NCBI GenBank assembly: GCA_964581095.1
Contig: CAZONK010000002.1
Coordinates: 1 to 53,371, forward strand
DNA: 53,371 bases
From: SZUA-230 sp964581095
GTDB lineage: Bacteria; Bacteroidota; Bacteroidia; Cytophagales; Cyclobacteriaceae
Direction: 5' to 3'
The notes beneath the pieces were generated by a model that was given only the letters and a program-made list of their open reading frames with translations, ran no database searches and had not been told where the DNA came from. A program made the translations under genes and the position numbers. Positions within the stretch are counted from its first letter, which is position 1. Each line of letters starts with the position of its first letter. Positions 33,736 through 43,692 of this stretch are shown piece by piece.

Positions 33736-35286
33736 TTAATCTACATTGTCGTGCAGGAAACGATTATTTCCCACAATCTGATTATCCTCATTCAGATTGA
33801 ATTTTGAAATATTTCGCTCGGATGAATGTGGCGCATTTTGAAGAACCACCTTCTTTCTCAAATAAGCCGGCACATCCAGCTTTTCTTTCAGTTCATCATC
33901 AGTTATATTATGTCCTCCGTTTAGATTTCGAATCTTTTCTACTCTCTCTTTGGCTCGACTTTCCTGAGCTTTTTTTGTTTCCCTCATCTTTGGCATACCA
34001 TCCGTATCTACAATATCGGTGACAGGGGCATCTTCTTCAATGATCATGTCTTCAGGTAAGTCAGCAAACAATCCATTATCGTCTGCTATCAATTCATCTT
34101 CTTTCTCAGGATTCTCAAAGAAATAACCTCTTTCAAATTCTTTCTGGGCTTTATCCTCTTCAGGTTCATCGTTTTGAGTTACCGGGGTTTCTTCAGAAAT
34201 GACCTCATTATTACTTTTGTCAGTTCCTTTAAATATTCCGATTTGCCTGGTTGTTTCCAGATCAAAAACTTTTTTATCATCTGCACCATTGGTTAGAGAA
34301 GGAGCAATATCTGAATTTTCAAAACCCGTAGCAATTACAGTTACACGGATGTTGCTTTCCAATGCTGGATCAATTCCATGTCCGAATATTACCTCGGCAT
34401 CATCACCTGCCATTTCCTGGATGTATTCAGTAATTTCTGATAATTCATCCATTTGTAGTTCAGCCTGGTCCCCCGAAATAATGGATAGCAATATTTTTTG
34501 AGCACCCATTATATCCTTGTTATCAAGCAATGGCGACGTCAATGCTTCCTCTGCGGCCCTACGCGCCCTATTTTCACCTTCTGTTGTGCTGGACCCCATA
34601 ACAGCAGCCCCCGCATTCAACATTACGGTCCTTACATCTTGAAAGTCAACATTAACATAACCGGGAACCGTGATAATTTCCGCAATCCCTTTTGCCGCGG
34701 TTGTCAAAACATTATCGGCCTGGCCGAATGCCTGGGAAATTGATAAATTACCGTGGATTTCGCGTAACTGATCGTTCAATATTATCAGTACAGTATCACA
34801 GTTCTCTTTCAATTCCTCAATTCCCTGTTGAGCAAGCATCATTTTCTTTTTGCCTTCGAATGCAAATGGAACTGTGACGATACCCACTGTAAGTATATCC
34901 AGGTCTTTTGCAACTTTGGCGATAACGGGTGCTGCACCAGTACCGGTTCCACCCCCCATACCAGCTGTAATGAACAACATTTTAGTATCGTTCACCAACA
35001 AATCGCGGATATCGTCTTTGCTTTCAATGGCCGCATTTCTGCCTTTTTCGGGGTTTGCCCCCGCCCCCAACCCTTCGGTCAGGTTGATTCCAATTTGTAT
35101 TTTGTTGGGGATCGTGCTGTTTTTCAACGCCTGAACGTCGGTATTACAAATCACGAATTCCACATCCTTAATACCTTGGTTAAACATATGCGATACCGCA
35201 TTACTACCACCTCCTCCAACGCCAATAACCTTAATTATTGACTTGTGATGGGTGGGAAGATCGAAGTTGTAAGTGTTTTCTGACAT
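33736..35286 (-). CDS. ftsZ: Cell division protein FtsZ
   Basis: About 516 residues from ATG 35286 (a TTG three codons earlier is less likely). FtsZ is the tubulin-like GTPase that forms the division ring. The GTP-binding motifs are GGGGSNAV near the N-terminus and GGGTGTGAAP; the synergy loop is in the normal place. After the globular core (about residue 320) comes a long acidic linker rich in Asp/Glu, the DVPAYLRKK peptide that binds FtsA, and a further tail of about 45 residues ending in FLHDNVD, as in other Bacteroidota. It is the last gene of the dcw operon, 48-57 bases after ftsA. Confidence 0.97.
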   Translation of the reverse strand: MSENTYNFDLPTHHKSIIKVIGVGGGGSNAVSHMFNQGIKDVEFVICNTDVQALKNSTIPNKIQIGINLTEGLGAGANPEKGRNAAIESKDDIRDLLVNDTKMLFITAGMGGGTGTGAAPVIAKVAKDLDILTVGIVTVPFAFEGKKKMMLAQQGIEELKENCDTVLIILNDQLREIHGNLSISQAFGQADNVLTTAAKGIAEIITVPGYVNVDFQDVRTVMLNAGAAVMGSSTTEGENRARRAAEEALTSPLLDNKDIMGAQKILLSIISGDQAELQMDELSEITEYIQEMAGDDAEVIFGHGIDPALESNIRVTVIATGFENSDIAPSLTNGADDKKVFDLETTRQIGIFKGTDKSNNEVISEETPVTQNDEPEEDKAQKEFERGYFFENPEKEDELIADDNGLFADLPEDMIIEEDAPVTDIVDTDGMPKMRETKKAQESRAKERVEKIRNLNGGHNITDDELKEKLDVPAYLRKKVVLQNAPHSSERNISKFNLNEDNQIVGNNRFLHDNVD

Positions 35287-35343
35287 AGCTTTCAATTTTT
35301 TGAACCTTTAGGTTCCGTTTCAATATTTGAGTGTATAATTAAA

Positions 35344-36648
35344 TCAATAATCACTTTTCCCATCGAGATCATCGATTAATAGAGTTTTTGTTTTTTCTAC
35401 AATTCTTTTAAATATGTCACTACCCCGGTATAGGGAGTGCCCTTTTTCATCCTTTTCATTCGAACGTACTTCATTGTACCTGTTTTCACGTTCGTCAACA
35501 GCCCGGAAACCAGAAAGAACAAGACCAATAGTTGTTGAAAACATCGGGCTTTTGGCTGCTTCAACCTTGCTTTTACCCAGATGTTCATTTGGGTAACCTA
35601 CCCTGGCATCAAGACCGGTCATGTATTCAAATAATTGCTTCAGGTTTTGTAATTGTGCACCACCGCCTGTAACCACAATACCCCCGGCAAGTTTTTGGTC
35701 AAATCCTGAATTAATAATTTCCGTATGGACCATCTCAATGATTTCGTCCATCCTTGCTTCAATAATATGTGCAAGATTTTTTATAGAAATCTCTTTAGGA
35801 GGCCTGTTTCTTAGTCCGGGTATCGAAATTATTTCATTCGGGCTGGCTTCTTCGGCAATAGCTTTTCCAAATTTTGTTTTCAGGAGCTCTGCCTGGTGGT
35901 TCATTACCATGCATCCCTGTTTGATATCTGTTGTGATGATATTACCACCAAATGGAATTACTGCGGTATGGCGAATAATATTATCAAAGAAGATGGCTAT
36001 ATCGGTAGTACCACCACCAATATCAACTAAACATACACCCGCTTCTTTTTCTTCTTCACTAAGTACTGACAGACTTGACGCGAGAGGTTCGAGGATGAGG
36101 TTCTCTATTGTAAGCCCTGCTCTTTTTACACACTTGTTAATATTTTTGATTGCATTGGTTTGTGCTGTAATCACATGAAAATCAGCTTCAAGTTTAACAC
36201 CAGACATTCCAACAGGATCACGAATACCTTCCTCATAATCCACAATGTAATCCTGAGGCATCACATGGATAATCTCACTTCCCGGAGGAATGACTATCCT
36301 GTACATATCATTGGTGAGCGTATTTACATCCTCAATTGTTATCTCATCATCAGTCTTTGACCGAGTAATGCTTCCATGATGAATAGAACTTCGAATATGC
36401 TGACCGGCAATACCAACATTTACGACTTTTATATCTATACCCGATTGTTCCTCAGCTTCTTCAATAGCATGCTGAATAGCATTTACAGTTTTGTCGATGT
36501 TGGTAACAATTCCTCTGATTACCCCATCAGATACGGCTTTACCCATACCCAGTATCTCGAGCTTTCCATAGTCATTTTTTCGACCGACAATGACGCAAAT
36601 TTTTGTCGTCCCAATGTCAAGACCTACGATTATTTTATCCTCTTCCAT
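35344..36648 (-). CDS. ftsA: Cell division protein FtsA
   Basis: 434 residues. Actin-like ATPase that anchors FtsZ to the membrane. The phosphate 1 motif is GLDIGTTKICVIVG (9-22); the 1C domain follows; phosphate 2 is VDIGGGTTDIAIF; adenosine motif GGIVVTGGGAQL. The C-terminus carries a helix (DIFKRIVEKTKTLLIDDL) that may serve as the membrane-targeting amphipathic segment. Second to last in the dcw operon, 28 bases after ftsQ. Confidence 0.96.
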   Translation of the reverse strand: MEEDKIIVGLDIGTTKICVIVGRKNDYGKLEILGMGKAVSDGVIRGIVTNIDKTVNAIQHAIEEAEEQSGIDIKVVNVGIAGQHIRSSIHHGSITRSKTDDEITIEDVNTLTNDMYRIVIPPGSEIIHVMPQDYIVDYEEGIRDPVGMSGVKLEADFHVITAQTNAIKNINKCVKRAGLTIENLILEPLASSLSVLSEEEKEAGVCLVDIGGGTTDIAIFFDNIIRHTAVIPFGGNIITTDIKQGCMVMNHQAELLKTKFGKAIAEEASPNEIISIPGLRNRPPKEISIKNLAHIIEARMDEIIEMVHTEIINSGFDQKLAGGIVVTGGGAQLQNLKQLFEYMTGLDARVGYPNEHLGKSKVEAAKSPMFSTTIGLVLSGFRAVDERENRYNEVRSNEKDEKGHSLYRGSDIFKRIVEKTKTLLIDDLDGKSDY

Positions 36649-36676
36649 GTGTGTATTTGGTTAGTTATTATAAATT

Positions 36677-37447
36677 CTATTCGCATATAATTTGATTACT
36701 ATATTCCAGGTTTACTCTTTTATAATGATTCCATCCTTTAACCGGAAGTATCTTTTTATAAAAAATATCCAGCTTTCGGAATTTCTTCTCAATATCAATT
36801 GGCAAGCCGAATTCAACCAACTGCTTAGTTACTTGCGGATACATATTGATTTCGCCCTTGCTATTAATGTCCATCTGCGCGATCTGTGCTTTCCAGAATG
36901 GATCGTCATTGATAAACTGAATCATTTCAAAATATTTTTTGCTGCCCCCTGTATTGGCATTTTCATTAGACACCAGGCTATCAGTATAGGACCCGGTAAT
37001 TAATAATACTCTTGAAGTAAACTTTTCGGAAACGGGAAGTAAAACACCATCATTACCAATATATGCATCGGGCGCATTGTCTCTTACAATCCTTGCAACA
37101 GGTCGCCGCAGTGATGCATTTACAACCAGATTTCCTTTTAAATCCCGGTATGTTTGCGCATTACTGAGATATAATTCATTACCCAACCTCTCCTCTATAT
37201 CCCTTAATTTAAACCGGCTTACAATATTGCCTTCGATGAGTTTAGAACCATCGTCTGTTATAATATTCAATAAATCATTTTCATCGATAAAATAGTTATT
37301 GTATTGGTTCGATATATTAATCAATAAATTATCATACTGACGTCCATTTTGCTTTCTTTTAGCAAATCCAATAGAAATAAAGATTAATACAGAAACGACC
37401 AGCCAGCCGGTTACTTGTTTAATATTTTCCTTCAGGTAAACTTTCAT
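36677..37447 (-). CDS. ftsQ: Cell division protein FtsQ/DivIB-like
   Basis: 256 residues. A short cytoplasmic N-terminus and a single membrane helix (about 12-30) are followed by a POTRA-like region (NDLLNIITDDG...IEERLGNELYLSNAQTYRD) and the FtsQ beta domain. It links early and late division proteins with FtsL and FtsB in the periplasm. Sequence conservation of FtsQ is low, and the assignment rests on topology and position between murC and ftsA. Its start overlaps the murC stop by one base. Confidence 0.88.
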   Translation of the reverse strand: MKVYLKENIKQVTGWLVVSVLIFISIGFAKRKQNGRQYDNLLINISNQYNNYFIDENDLLNIITDDGSKLIEGNIVSRFKLRDIEERLGNELYLSNAQTYRDLKGNLVVNASLRRPVARIVRDNAPDAYIGNDGVLLPVSEKFTSRVLLITGSYTDSLVSNENANTGGSKKYFEMIQFINDDPFWKAQIAQMDINSKGEINMYPQVTKQLVEFGLPIDIEKKFRKLDIFYKKILPVKGWNHYKRVNLEYSNQIICE

Positions 37448-38823
37448 TATGCCGACAGTTTTTGTTTGATAGGTTCAACTAATTGATCAATATCTCCAGC
37501 GCCAATTGTAACAATAACCTCAAGATTTCTTCGCTCAAGCAGCGACACAACCTTCGATTTAGGACAAATGGATTTATTATCCCCATCTACGTTGTCCAGG
37601 ATCAGTTGTGAAGTAACACCCTTCAAGGGTTTTTCCCTTGCGGGATATATATCGAGTAAAATCACTTCATCAGCAAGAGAAAGGCTTTTACCAAATTCAA
37701 TCGCAAAATCAGCAGTCCGGCTAAATAAATGGGGTTGAAACACAGCTGTAATTTTCTTTTCAGGATATAATGACTTCAATGATTTGAGAAAAGCAGTGAT
37801 TTCTACCGGATGGTGTGCATAATCATCAATAAAAATCAAATCATCTGACTGAATCACATATTCAAATCTCCTTTTCACACCCAGGTATGACGAGATACCT
37901 TCCTTTACTTCCTCCTTGCTAAGACCCAAATCAAGACAGGTTTTGATTGCTGCAACAGCATTTTCAATATTGTGAAACCCTGGTTGGGATAATTTTAAAC
38001 CTGGAAGTGAATGTTCCCTGTCAGAGTAGTCAAAAGTAAAATATCCATCTTCAATCCTGACATTCATTGCTGTGGCATCGCCGGTTTCGATCCCGTAGGA
38101 TTGTTTTTGTTTCCTTTCTATAGTTACCGAACTGATATTTTCATTCATAAGAAGTGTACCATTAACTGAAATATTACCTGCAAATTCAATAAATGAATCT
38201 GCCAGCTGACCTTTATCTTTGTAGATATCCAGATGATCTGCATCAACAGATGTTATTATCGCATAATCAGGATGCAGGTTCAGAAATGACCGGTCATATT
38301 CATCAGCCTCAACTATCATCATTAATTCGCCGGTACCTGAACTATTCGTAAGAATATTTGTATTGTAGTTGGTAGAAATTCCACCCAGAAATGATGTTAC
38401 ATTTCGGTTTGAAGAGTACATTATGTGTGCAATCATTGTACTCGTCGTTGTTTTTCCATGTGTACCTGCAACCGCAATTGTGTAATGGTTAGCGGTAATT
38501 TTCCCCAGGACTTCGGATCTTTTTAGTATTTCATAAGAACCACTTCGAAAAAACGAAAGTATTTTGTTGTCAATGGGTACAGCCGGGGTATAAATAACCA
38601 ATACCTTCTCAGGAGAATCAACTATCTTTTCAGGTAACATATCCACGGCATCATTATATTCAATATCAACGCCTTCCGCTTCCAGTTTTGTGGTCAGGTT
38701 TGTAACTGTACGATCGTACCCCGATACGGTATAACCCCGCCCATTAAACCAACGTGCCTGGGCGCTCATACCAATTCCCCCGATACCAACAAAATAGACA
38801 CTATGTAGTTTCTCCAGGTTCAT
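37447..38823 (-). CDS. murC: UDP-N-acetylmuramate-L-alanine ligase MurC
   Basis: 458 residues. Adds L-alanine to UDP-MurNAc with ATP. N-terminal Rossmann motif FVGIGGIGMSAQA, ATP-binding GTHGKTTTST (120-129), central EADEYDRSFL, and C-terminal DDYAHHPVEI, all typical of MurC. The first substrate, UDP-MurNAc, needs MurA (in this window) and MurB (not seen). Overlaps murG by 4 bp and ftsQ by one base. Confidence 0.97.
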   Translation of the reverse strand: MNLEKLHSVYFVGIGGIGMSAQARWFNGRGYTVSGYDRTVTNLTTKLEAEGVDIEYNDAVDMLPEKIVDSPEKVLVIYTPAVPIDNKILSFFRSGSYEILKRSEVLGKITANHYTIAVAGTHGKTTTSTMIAHIMYSSNRNVTSFLGGISTNYNTNILTNSSGTGELMMIVEADEYDRSFLNLHPDYAIITSVDADHLDIYKDKGQLADSFIEFAGNISVNGTLLMNENISSVTIERKQKQSYGIETGDATAMNVRIEDGYFTFDYSDREHSLPGLKLSQPGFHNIENAVAAIKTCLDLGLSKEEVKEGISSYLGVKRRFEYVIQSDDLIFIDDYAHHPVEITAFLKSLKSLYPEKKITAVFQPHLFSRTADFAIEFGKSLSLADEVILLDIYPAREKPLKGVTSQLILDNVDGDNKSICPKSKVVSLLERRNLEVIVTIGAGDIDQLVEPIKQKLSA

Positions 38824-39956
38824 GCGTCGATTTCAATAAGTTTCAATATTTCCCGTGCAATGTCATTTGTAGCATTGGGCCTCCCTAGCAGGGATATATT
38901 TTCTGAAAGCTCAACCCGCTTATCACTATCTTTCAACAATTGTATGGCCACATTTGCCAACTCTTTGACAGCATTTTTATCCTCAACCACAATGGCAGCA
39001 TTTTTCGAAGCAAGAGCCATTGCATTCTTAGTCTGGTGGTCTTCCGCAACATTGGGTGATGGGACAAATATTACAGGTTTTTTTACAAGACATAACTCTG
39101 AAATAGATAAAGCTCCTGCCCTTGAAACAACTACATCCGCAACAGAATAAGCGAAATCCATTCGATCGATAAACTCTAACAGGTGAATGGTTGTCCCATC
39201 AAATTTTTCCATCCTCTTATTCATCTCGGAGTTATATAACTTTCCTGTCTGCCATAATACCTGGATATCTGCTTCAATCCATTTTATCATGTTTTGAATC
39301 AGGCTTTCGTTAATTGTTCTGGCTCCAAGGCTCCCTCCAAGTACCAGTACAACGGGTATGTTTTTTTCAAGATTAAAGTACTCGAATGCATCATTTGGAT
39401 TATCCGGTATTATTGAAATGTCTTTACGAACCGGATTGCCGGTAATTATTATCTTGTTTTCAGGAAAAAATCTATCCATATTGTCGTAAGCAACACATAT
39501 GGAATCTGCCTTTTTTGCCACGGCTTTATTTGCAATTCCTGCATATGAATTCTGTTCCTGAATCAATGTTTTAATCCCTTTTTTTGAAGCTGCAAGCATA
39601 ATCGGGCTGCTTGCATATCCACCGAATCCTGCCACCAGGTCAGGCTGGTATTCACTCAGAATTCTTCTTGAACGGAGGTAACTGAACAAGACTTTAATAG
39701 GAAACATCAGATTTGTGAGGGTGAATTTCCGTTGTAATCCACTGATCCACAATCCAATAATTTCATAGCCTGCCTGGGGTACTTTTACCATTTCCATTTT
39801 CCCCCTGGCACCAATAAATAATATTTCTGAATCAGGATACAATTCCTTGATTTTATCAGCTACAGCAAGCGCGGGATATATATGCCCACCCGTACCTCCT
39901 CCACTGAAGATCAGTTTGAAATTTTCATTTTGACTATATGATTCTTTTTTCTCCAA
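38820..39956 (-). CDS. murG: UDP-GlcNAc transferase MurG
   Basis: 378 residues. Converts lipid I to lipid II by adding GlcNAc at the cytoplasmic face of the inner membrane. Family GT28 motifs are SGGGTGGHIYPALAVA near residues 18-33, the second glycine-rich GGSLGARTINE and RAGALSISEL near residue 270, with VFVPSPNVAEDHQTKNA. Ten bases separate it from the end of ftsW, and its last four bases overlap murC. Confidence 0.97.
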   Translation of the reverse strand: MEKKESYSQNENFKLIFSGGGTGGHIYPALAVADKIKELYPDSEILFIGARGKMEMVKVPQAGYEIIGLWISGLQRKFTLTNLMFPIKVLFSYLRSRRILSEYQPDLVAGFGGYASSPIMLAASKKGIKTLIQEQNSYAGIANKAVAKKADSICVAYDNMDRFFPENKIIITGNPVRKDISIIPDNPNDAFEYFNLEKNIPVVLVLGGSLGARTINESLIQNMIKWIEADIQVLWQTGKLYNSEMNKRMEKFDGTTIHLLEFIDRMDFAYSVADVVVSRAGALSISELCLVKKPVIFVPSPNVAEDHQTKNAMALASKNAAIVVEDKNAVKELANVAIQLLKDSDKRVELSENISLLGRPNATNDIAREILKLIEIDA

Positions 39957-39966
39957 ATATTCTCAG

Positions 39967-41121
39967 TTATGCTGCTTTAGAAATATTTCTAATCTCTCCC
40001 ATTCCCTGATCAAATGAATAATCTACTTCACCCCGGGCTACACTTTGTATGATACCCAGCGATATCCCTGTAAAAAACAGGGAAGTACCTCCCATACTTA
40101 AAAATGGCAATGGGAGTCCGGTTATTGGACCTAACCCAACTACTACTGCCATGTTTACCATCGCCTGAATGACCACTGCAAATGCTAATCCTGCTGACAG
40201 TAATCCACCAAAAGCACGTTCACTTTTAGCCGCTGCACGCATCCCCCTGTATAATAAAATGAGGTAAAGTACCAGAATGAAAATTCCTCCAATCATGCCA
40301 TATTCTTCAATGATGATTGCATATACAAAATCAGAATACGGATGTGGAAGAAAATTCCGCTGGTCACTTTGTCCGGGGCCCTTCCCGGTTATTCCGCCGG
40401 TAGCTATTGCTATATGAGATTGTTGCGCTTGAAAAGGAAGTTGATCTGAATCCAAAAAACTTTCAATCCTGTTCCTGGCTGTTTCCCCACGTTGCCCAAT
40501 TGAAACAGCAGCGACACCAACCAAAAATCCAACTACAGCAAGCATAGCAAGGTATTTAACGGGTACACGCCCAATATACATTACCACCATGCAGGTAACA
40601 ATCAGTAGTAAGGCAGTAGATAAATCGGTCATGGCAATCAAACCAACAATTGCCCCAATCCAAACAAGCATGGGTATAAGTGATTCCTTTATGTCAGAGA
40701 TATTTTGTTGTCTTTTAGATAACATACTTGCCAGGCTGGCTATCAATGCAAGTTTAGCAAGGTCAGAGGGTTGAAATACCTGCTTGATAACAGGAATTGT
40801 GATCCATCGGGAAGCATCATTTATTGTTGTTCCTGATGTCCACGCAAATAGTAATAAGGGCACAGAAATGATCATCGCAAACCTTGCAATGCGGGAATAA
40901 TACCGGTAATCAACTTTGTGCGCCAGCCACATGGCAACCAGGCTAAGAATTACCAAAGCAGAATGCTTTATCAGGTACACCTCCACAACTTCTGTATTGC
41001 GATATGCAAGTGACCCTACTGCACTATATACAACCAATATACTCATGATAGCAAGTAAAATCACCACCATCCAGATTACGGGGTCACCCTGTAAATTTTT
41101 TTGCGTCCATGCTTTCATCAT
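39967..41121 (-). CDS. ftsW: Lipid II polymerase FtsW (SEDS family)
   Basis: 384 residues with about ten membrane helices. SEDS glycosyltransferases polymerise lipid II at the septum together with a class B penicillin-binding protein, here FtsI in the same operon. Motifs: FQPSDLAKLALI (the conserved SEXAK-like region), IGQRGETARNRIESF and GKGPGQSDQRNFLPHPYSDFVYAII, which contains the catalytic Asp of the large extracellular loop, and LPFLSMGGTSLFF at the C-terminus. It overlaps murD by 4 bp. Confidence 0.95.
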   Translation of the reverse strand: MMKAWTQKNLQGDPVIWMVVILLAIMSILVVYSAVGSLAYRNTEVVEVYLIKHSALVILSLVAMWLAHKVDYRYYSRIARFAMIISVPLLLFAWTSGTTINDASRWITIPVIKQVFQPSDLAKLALIASLASMLSKRQQNISDIKESLIPMLVWIGAIVGLIAMTDLSTALLLIVTCMVVMYIGRVPVKYLAMLAVVGFLVGVAAVSIGQRGETARNRIESFLDSDQLPFQAQQSHIAIATGGITGKGPGQSDQRNFLPHPYSDFVYAIIIEEYGMIGGIFILVLYLILLYRGMRAAAKSERAFGGLLSAGLAFAVVIQAMVNMAVVVGLGPITGLPLPFLSMGGTSLFFTGISLGIIQSVARGEVDYSFDQGMGEIRNISKAA

Positions 41122-42482
41122 ATCCTGTTTTGATTTTGATCAGACATTGCATTAATTTCTTTACTGAGCTCTTCAATTGCTTCACGATACTGGTCGCCCC
41201 TGTCTTCATAGTTTTGAAAAAGATCAAAACTTGCACATGCGGGAGATAAGAGTACCACATCATTGTTTTTTGAATACTCAAGACCCTTCTTTGCTGCCTC
41301 CTTTATATCCTCTGTTTCAAAAATATTATCAACGTGCGGCCTGAATGTTTCTTCCAGTTTTGTGTTATCTACTCCCAGGCATATAAGTGTGTCAACTTTT
41401 TCTTTTACCAGAGAAACAAGGCGTGAATAATCATTTCCTTTGTCCTGACCACCGGCTATCCATGTAATTGAAGGGTAAGTATCCAGTGCATAATAAGTAG
41501 CATCCACATTCGTGGCTTTAGAATCATTTACAAATTGAATCCCATTAATCTCCCCCACCTTTTCCATCCGGTGCGGAATGCTTTTAAAAGAAACCAGATT
41601 GTCTTTTATATTTTGCTCAGAAACACCTGCTGCAAGAGCAGCACTTATAGCACACATCATATTCACATAGTTGTGCCGGCCGGCCAAAGGAAGATTTACC
41701 TTGTCAAATTCAAATCCATTAATTACCAATGATTTCTCGGTCTCATATCCATAAGTGCCATCATGATTTATAGAAACTCCTCTTTGGATACTAACAATAT
41801 TTCGTAAACTCAACTTTTCAGAAATCACTTCATCATCAGCCCAGAAAATGAATTCATCAGACCCTTTCATGTTTTGAAGTATCCTGAATTTCGAAGCCAC
41901 ATATTCTGAGAAATCCTGGTTGTAACGATTGAGATGATCAGGAGTTATATTTAACAAAACTGCTATAGAAGGGTGAAATTCATACATTCCATCCAACTGA
42001 AAGCTTGACAACTCTACGACATACCAATCATTATTTTCTGTGGCAATTTGTCTTGCAAGGCTTATACCAACATTACCAGCTAACCCAACATTAAATCCTG
42101 ACTCCTTTAACAGGTGATAAACAAGATTTGTTGTTGTAGTCTTTCCATTCGTACCAGTTATTGCAATGAATTTTGCAACAGAATGTTTGAAAGCAAATTC
42201 GATTTCAGAAATTACCGGAATACCATTTTCCCTGGCTCTAACCACAAGGTCAGCATCTTCAGGTATTCCAGGGCTTTTGATTATAGTATCAGCATCCAGG
42301 ATCTTACCTGGTGTATGATTCCCTGATTCGTGATCAATTCCTGCTATTTTAAATTCTTTTATAGATTTCGAGCTGATTTCTCCACTATCAGAAACGAACA
42401 CCTCGTACCCTTTGGATATACCAAGCAAAGCGGCCCCTGTGCCACTTTCTCCAGCTCCCAATATAACAATGCGTTGTTTCAT
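41118..42482 (-). CDS. murD: UDP-N-acetylmuramoyl-L-alanine-D-glutamate ligase MurD
   Basis: 454 residues. Adds D-glutamate to UDP-MurNAc-L-Ala. N-terminal Rossmann region VILGAGESGTGAAL, KSPGIP (69-74), ATP-binding GTNGKTTTTNL (110-120), central NITPDHLNRY, and C-terminal NDSKATNVDA and LLSPACASFDLFQNYEDRGD, which are diagnostic of MurD. Follows mraY by 4 bp and overlaps ftsW by 4 bp. Confidence 0.97.
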   Translation of the reverse strand: MKQRIVILGAGESGTGAALLGISKGYEVFVSDSGEISSKSIKEFKIAGIDHESGNHTPGKILDADTIIKSPGIPEDADLVVRARENGIPVISEIEFAFKHSVAKFIAITGTNGKTTTTNLVYHLLKESGFNVGLAGNVGISLARQIATENNDWYVVELSSFQLDGMYEFHPSIAVLLNITPDHLNRYNQDFSEYVASKFRILQNMKGSDEFIFWADDEVISEKLSLRNIVSIQRGVSINHDGTYGYETEKSLVINGFEFDKVNLPLAGRHNYVNMMCAISAALAAGVSEQNIKDNLVSFKSIPHRMEKVGEINGIQFVNDSKATNVDATYYALDTYPSITWIAGGQDKGNDYSRLVSLVKEKVDTLICLGVDNTKLEETFRPHVDNIFETEDIKEAAKKGLEYSKNNDVVLLSPACASFDLFQNYEDRGDQYREAIEELSKEINAMSDQNQNRI

Positions 42483-42486
42483 TATT

Positions 42487-43692
42487 CTATCTTAACTTCA
42501 ATGTTGCAAGTGTCAGGATAGCCAGAAGGATTCCGCTAACCCAAAACCTGGTAACAATTTTTGCTTCATGATACCCTTTCAATTGGTAATGATGGTGTAA
42601 AGGCGACATAAGAAATATCCTTTTACCCTCACCATATTTTTTCTTTGTGTATTTGAAATATCCCACTTGCAAAACCACCGAAAGATTTTCGATAAGAAAA
42701 ATTCCACATAGTATGGGAATCAAGAATTCCTTTCGAAGTGCAATTGCCAATACAGCGATAATTCCACCAAGCGTCAAACTTCCGGTATCACCCATAAAAA
42801 CCTGGGCTGGAAAAGCATTGTACCAAATAAACCCGATGCATGCTCCTGCTAATGCCACACTAAAAATTACAAGTTCACCGGTGTTGGGCAAATACATAAT
42901 GTTCAGGTACTGGCTAAAATCAACCCTGCCGGAAACATATGCCAATATGGCCAGGGTTAGTACAATAATTGCCGAGGTCCCGGCAGCAAGTCCATCAAGG
43001 CCATCCGTAATGTTTGCACCGTTTGAAACTGCACTTACGATGAAAATTACTACGAGTGTATAAATAATCCATGTGTATTTATCACCGAATATGGATATGG
43101 ATTTGTAATCAGCAACGTTGTTTTTAACAAATGGGATTGTAGTAATAGTTGATTTAACATCCTCGTATTGAGGCGCTGAAATTTCAGTGGAAGTTGGCGA
43201 AGTTTCTGAGAATTCCCTTACCACTACATCCTCGTGAAAATACAAAGTAAGTCCAACTATCAAACCCAGTCCAACCTGGCCAATTATTTTTGATCTTCCA
43301 CGTAATCCTTCTTTATCTTTTTTAAATACCTTGATGTAGTCATCCAAAAACCCGATACTACCCATCCATATTGTACTGACTAATAATAAAATGATATAAA
43401 CATTATCCAATTTGGCCAGAAGCAATGTTGGGATGATGATCGCCAGCATAATGATAAGTCCACCCATTGTAGGTGTGCCTTTCTTCTCCATTTGACCTTC
43501 CAGTCCGAGGTCGCGTACTTCTTCACCAATCTGAAGCTTTTTAAGGTATTTGATCAGGCCTTTCCCGAAAATTACTGAAATAAGCAATGAAAAAATAATA
43601 GCCATACCCGACCTGAATGAGATATATTGCCATACACCTGCACCTATCAGATCAAATTCCCTGTCGAGATAGTCGAATAAATAATAAAGCAT
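42487..43692 (-). CDS. mraY: Phospho-MurNAc-pentapeptide transferase MraY
   Basis: 401 residues with about ten membrane helices. Forms lipid I from UDP-MurNAc-pentapeptide and undecaprenyl phosphate. Motifs: GTPTMGGLII (about 73-82), FLDDYIKVFKKDKEGLRGRSKI with the Asp pair, NITDGLDGLAAG and MGDTGSLTLGG, and SPLHHHYQLKG near the C-terminus. The region between helices 4 and 5 carries an insertion of about 50 residues (VVREFSETSPTSTEIS...) common in Bacteroidota. Shares one base with murE. Confidence 0.97.
   Translation of the reverse strand: MLYYLFDYLDREFDLIGAGVWQYISFRSGMAIIFSLLISVIFGKGLIKYLKKLQIGEEVRDLGLEGQMEKKGTPTMGGLIIMLAIIIPTLLLAKLDNVYIILLLVSTIWMGSIGFLDDYIKVFKKDKEGLRGRSKIIGQVGLGLIVGLTLYFHEDVVVREFSETSPTSTEISAPQYEDVKSTITTIPFVKNNVADYKSISIFGDKYTWIIYTLVVIFIVSAVSNGANITDGLDGLAAGTSAIIVLTLAILAYVSGRVDFSQYLNIMYLPNTGELVIFSVALAGACIGFIWYNAFPAQVFMGDTGSLTLGGIIAVLAIALRKEFLIPILCGIFLIENLSVVLQVGYFKYTKKKYGEGKRIFLMSPLHHHYQLKGYHEAKIVTRFWVSGILLAILTLATLKLR

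Noticed and set aside
34498..35241. Several open frames on the plus strand opposite ftsZ
   Set aside because: They lie wholly inside ftsZ, follow its codon pattern in the complementary frame, and encode no recognisable protein.
35621..36178. 185-codon open frame opposite ftsA
   Set aside because: Long but antisense to a certain gene, with unusual Ile/Ser/Pro-rich composition and no motif; a shadow frame.
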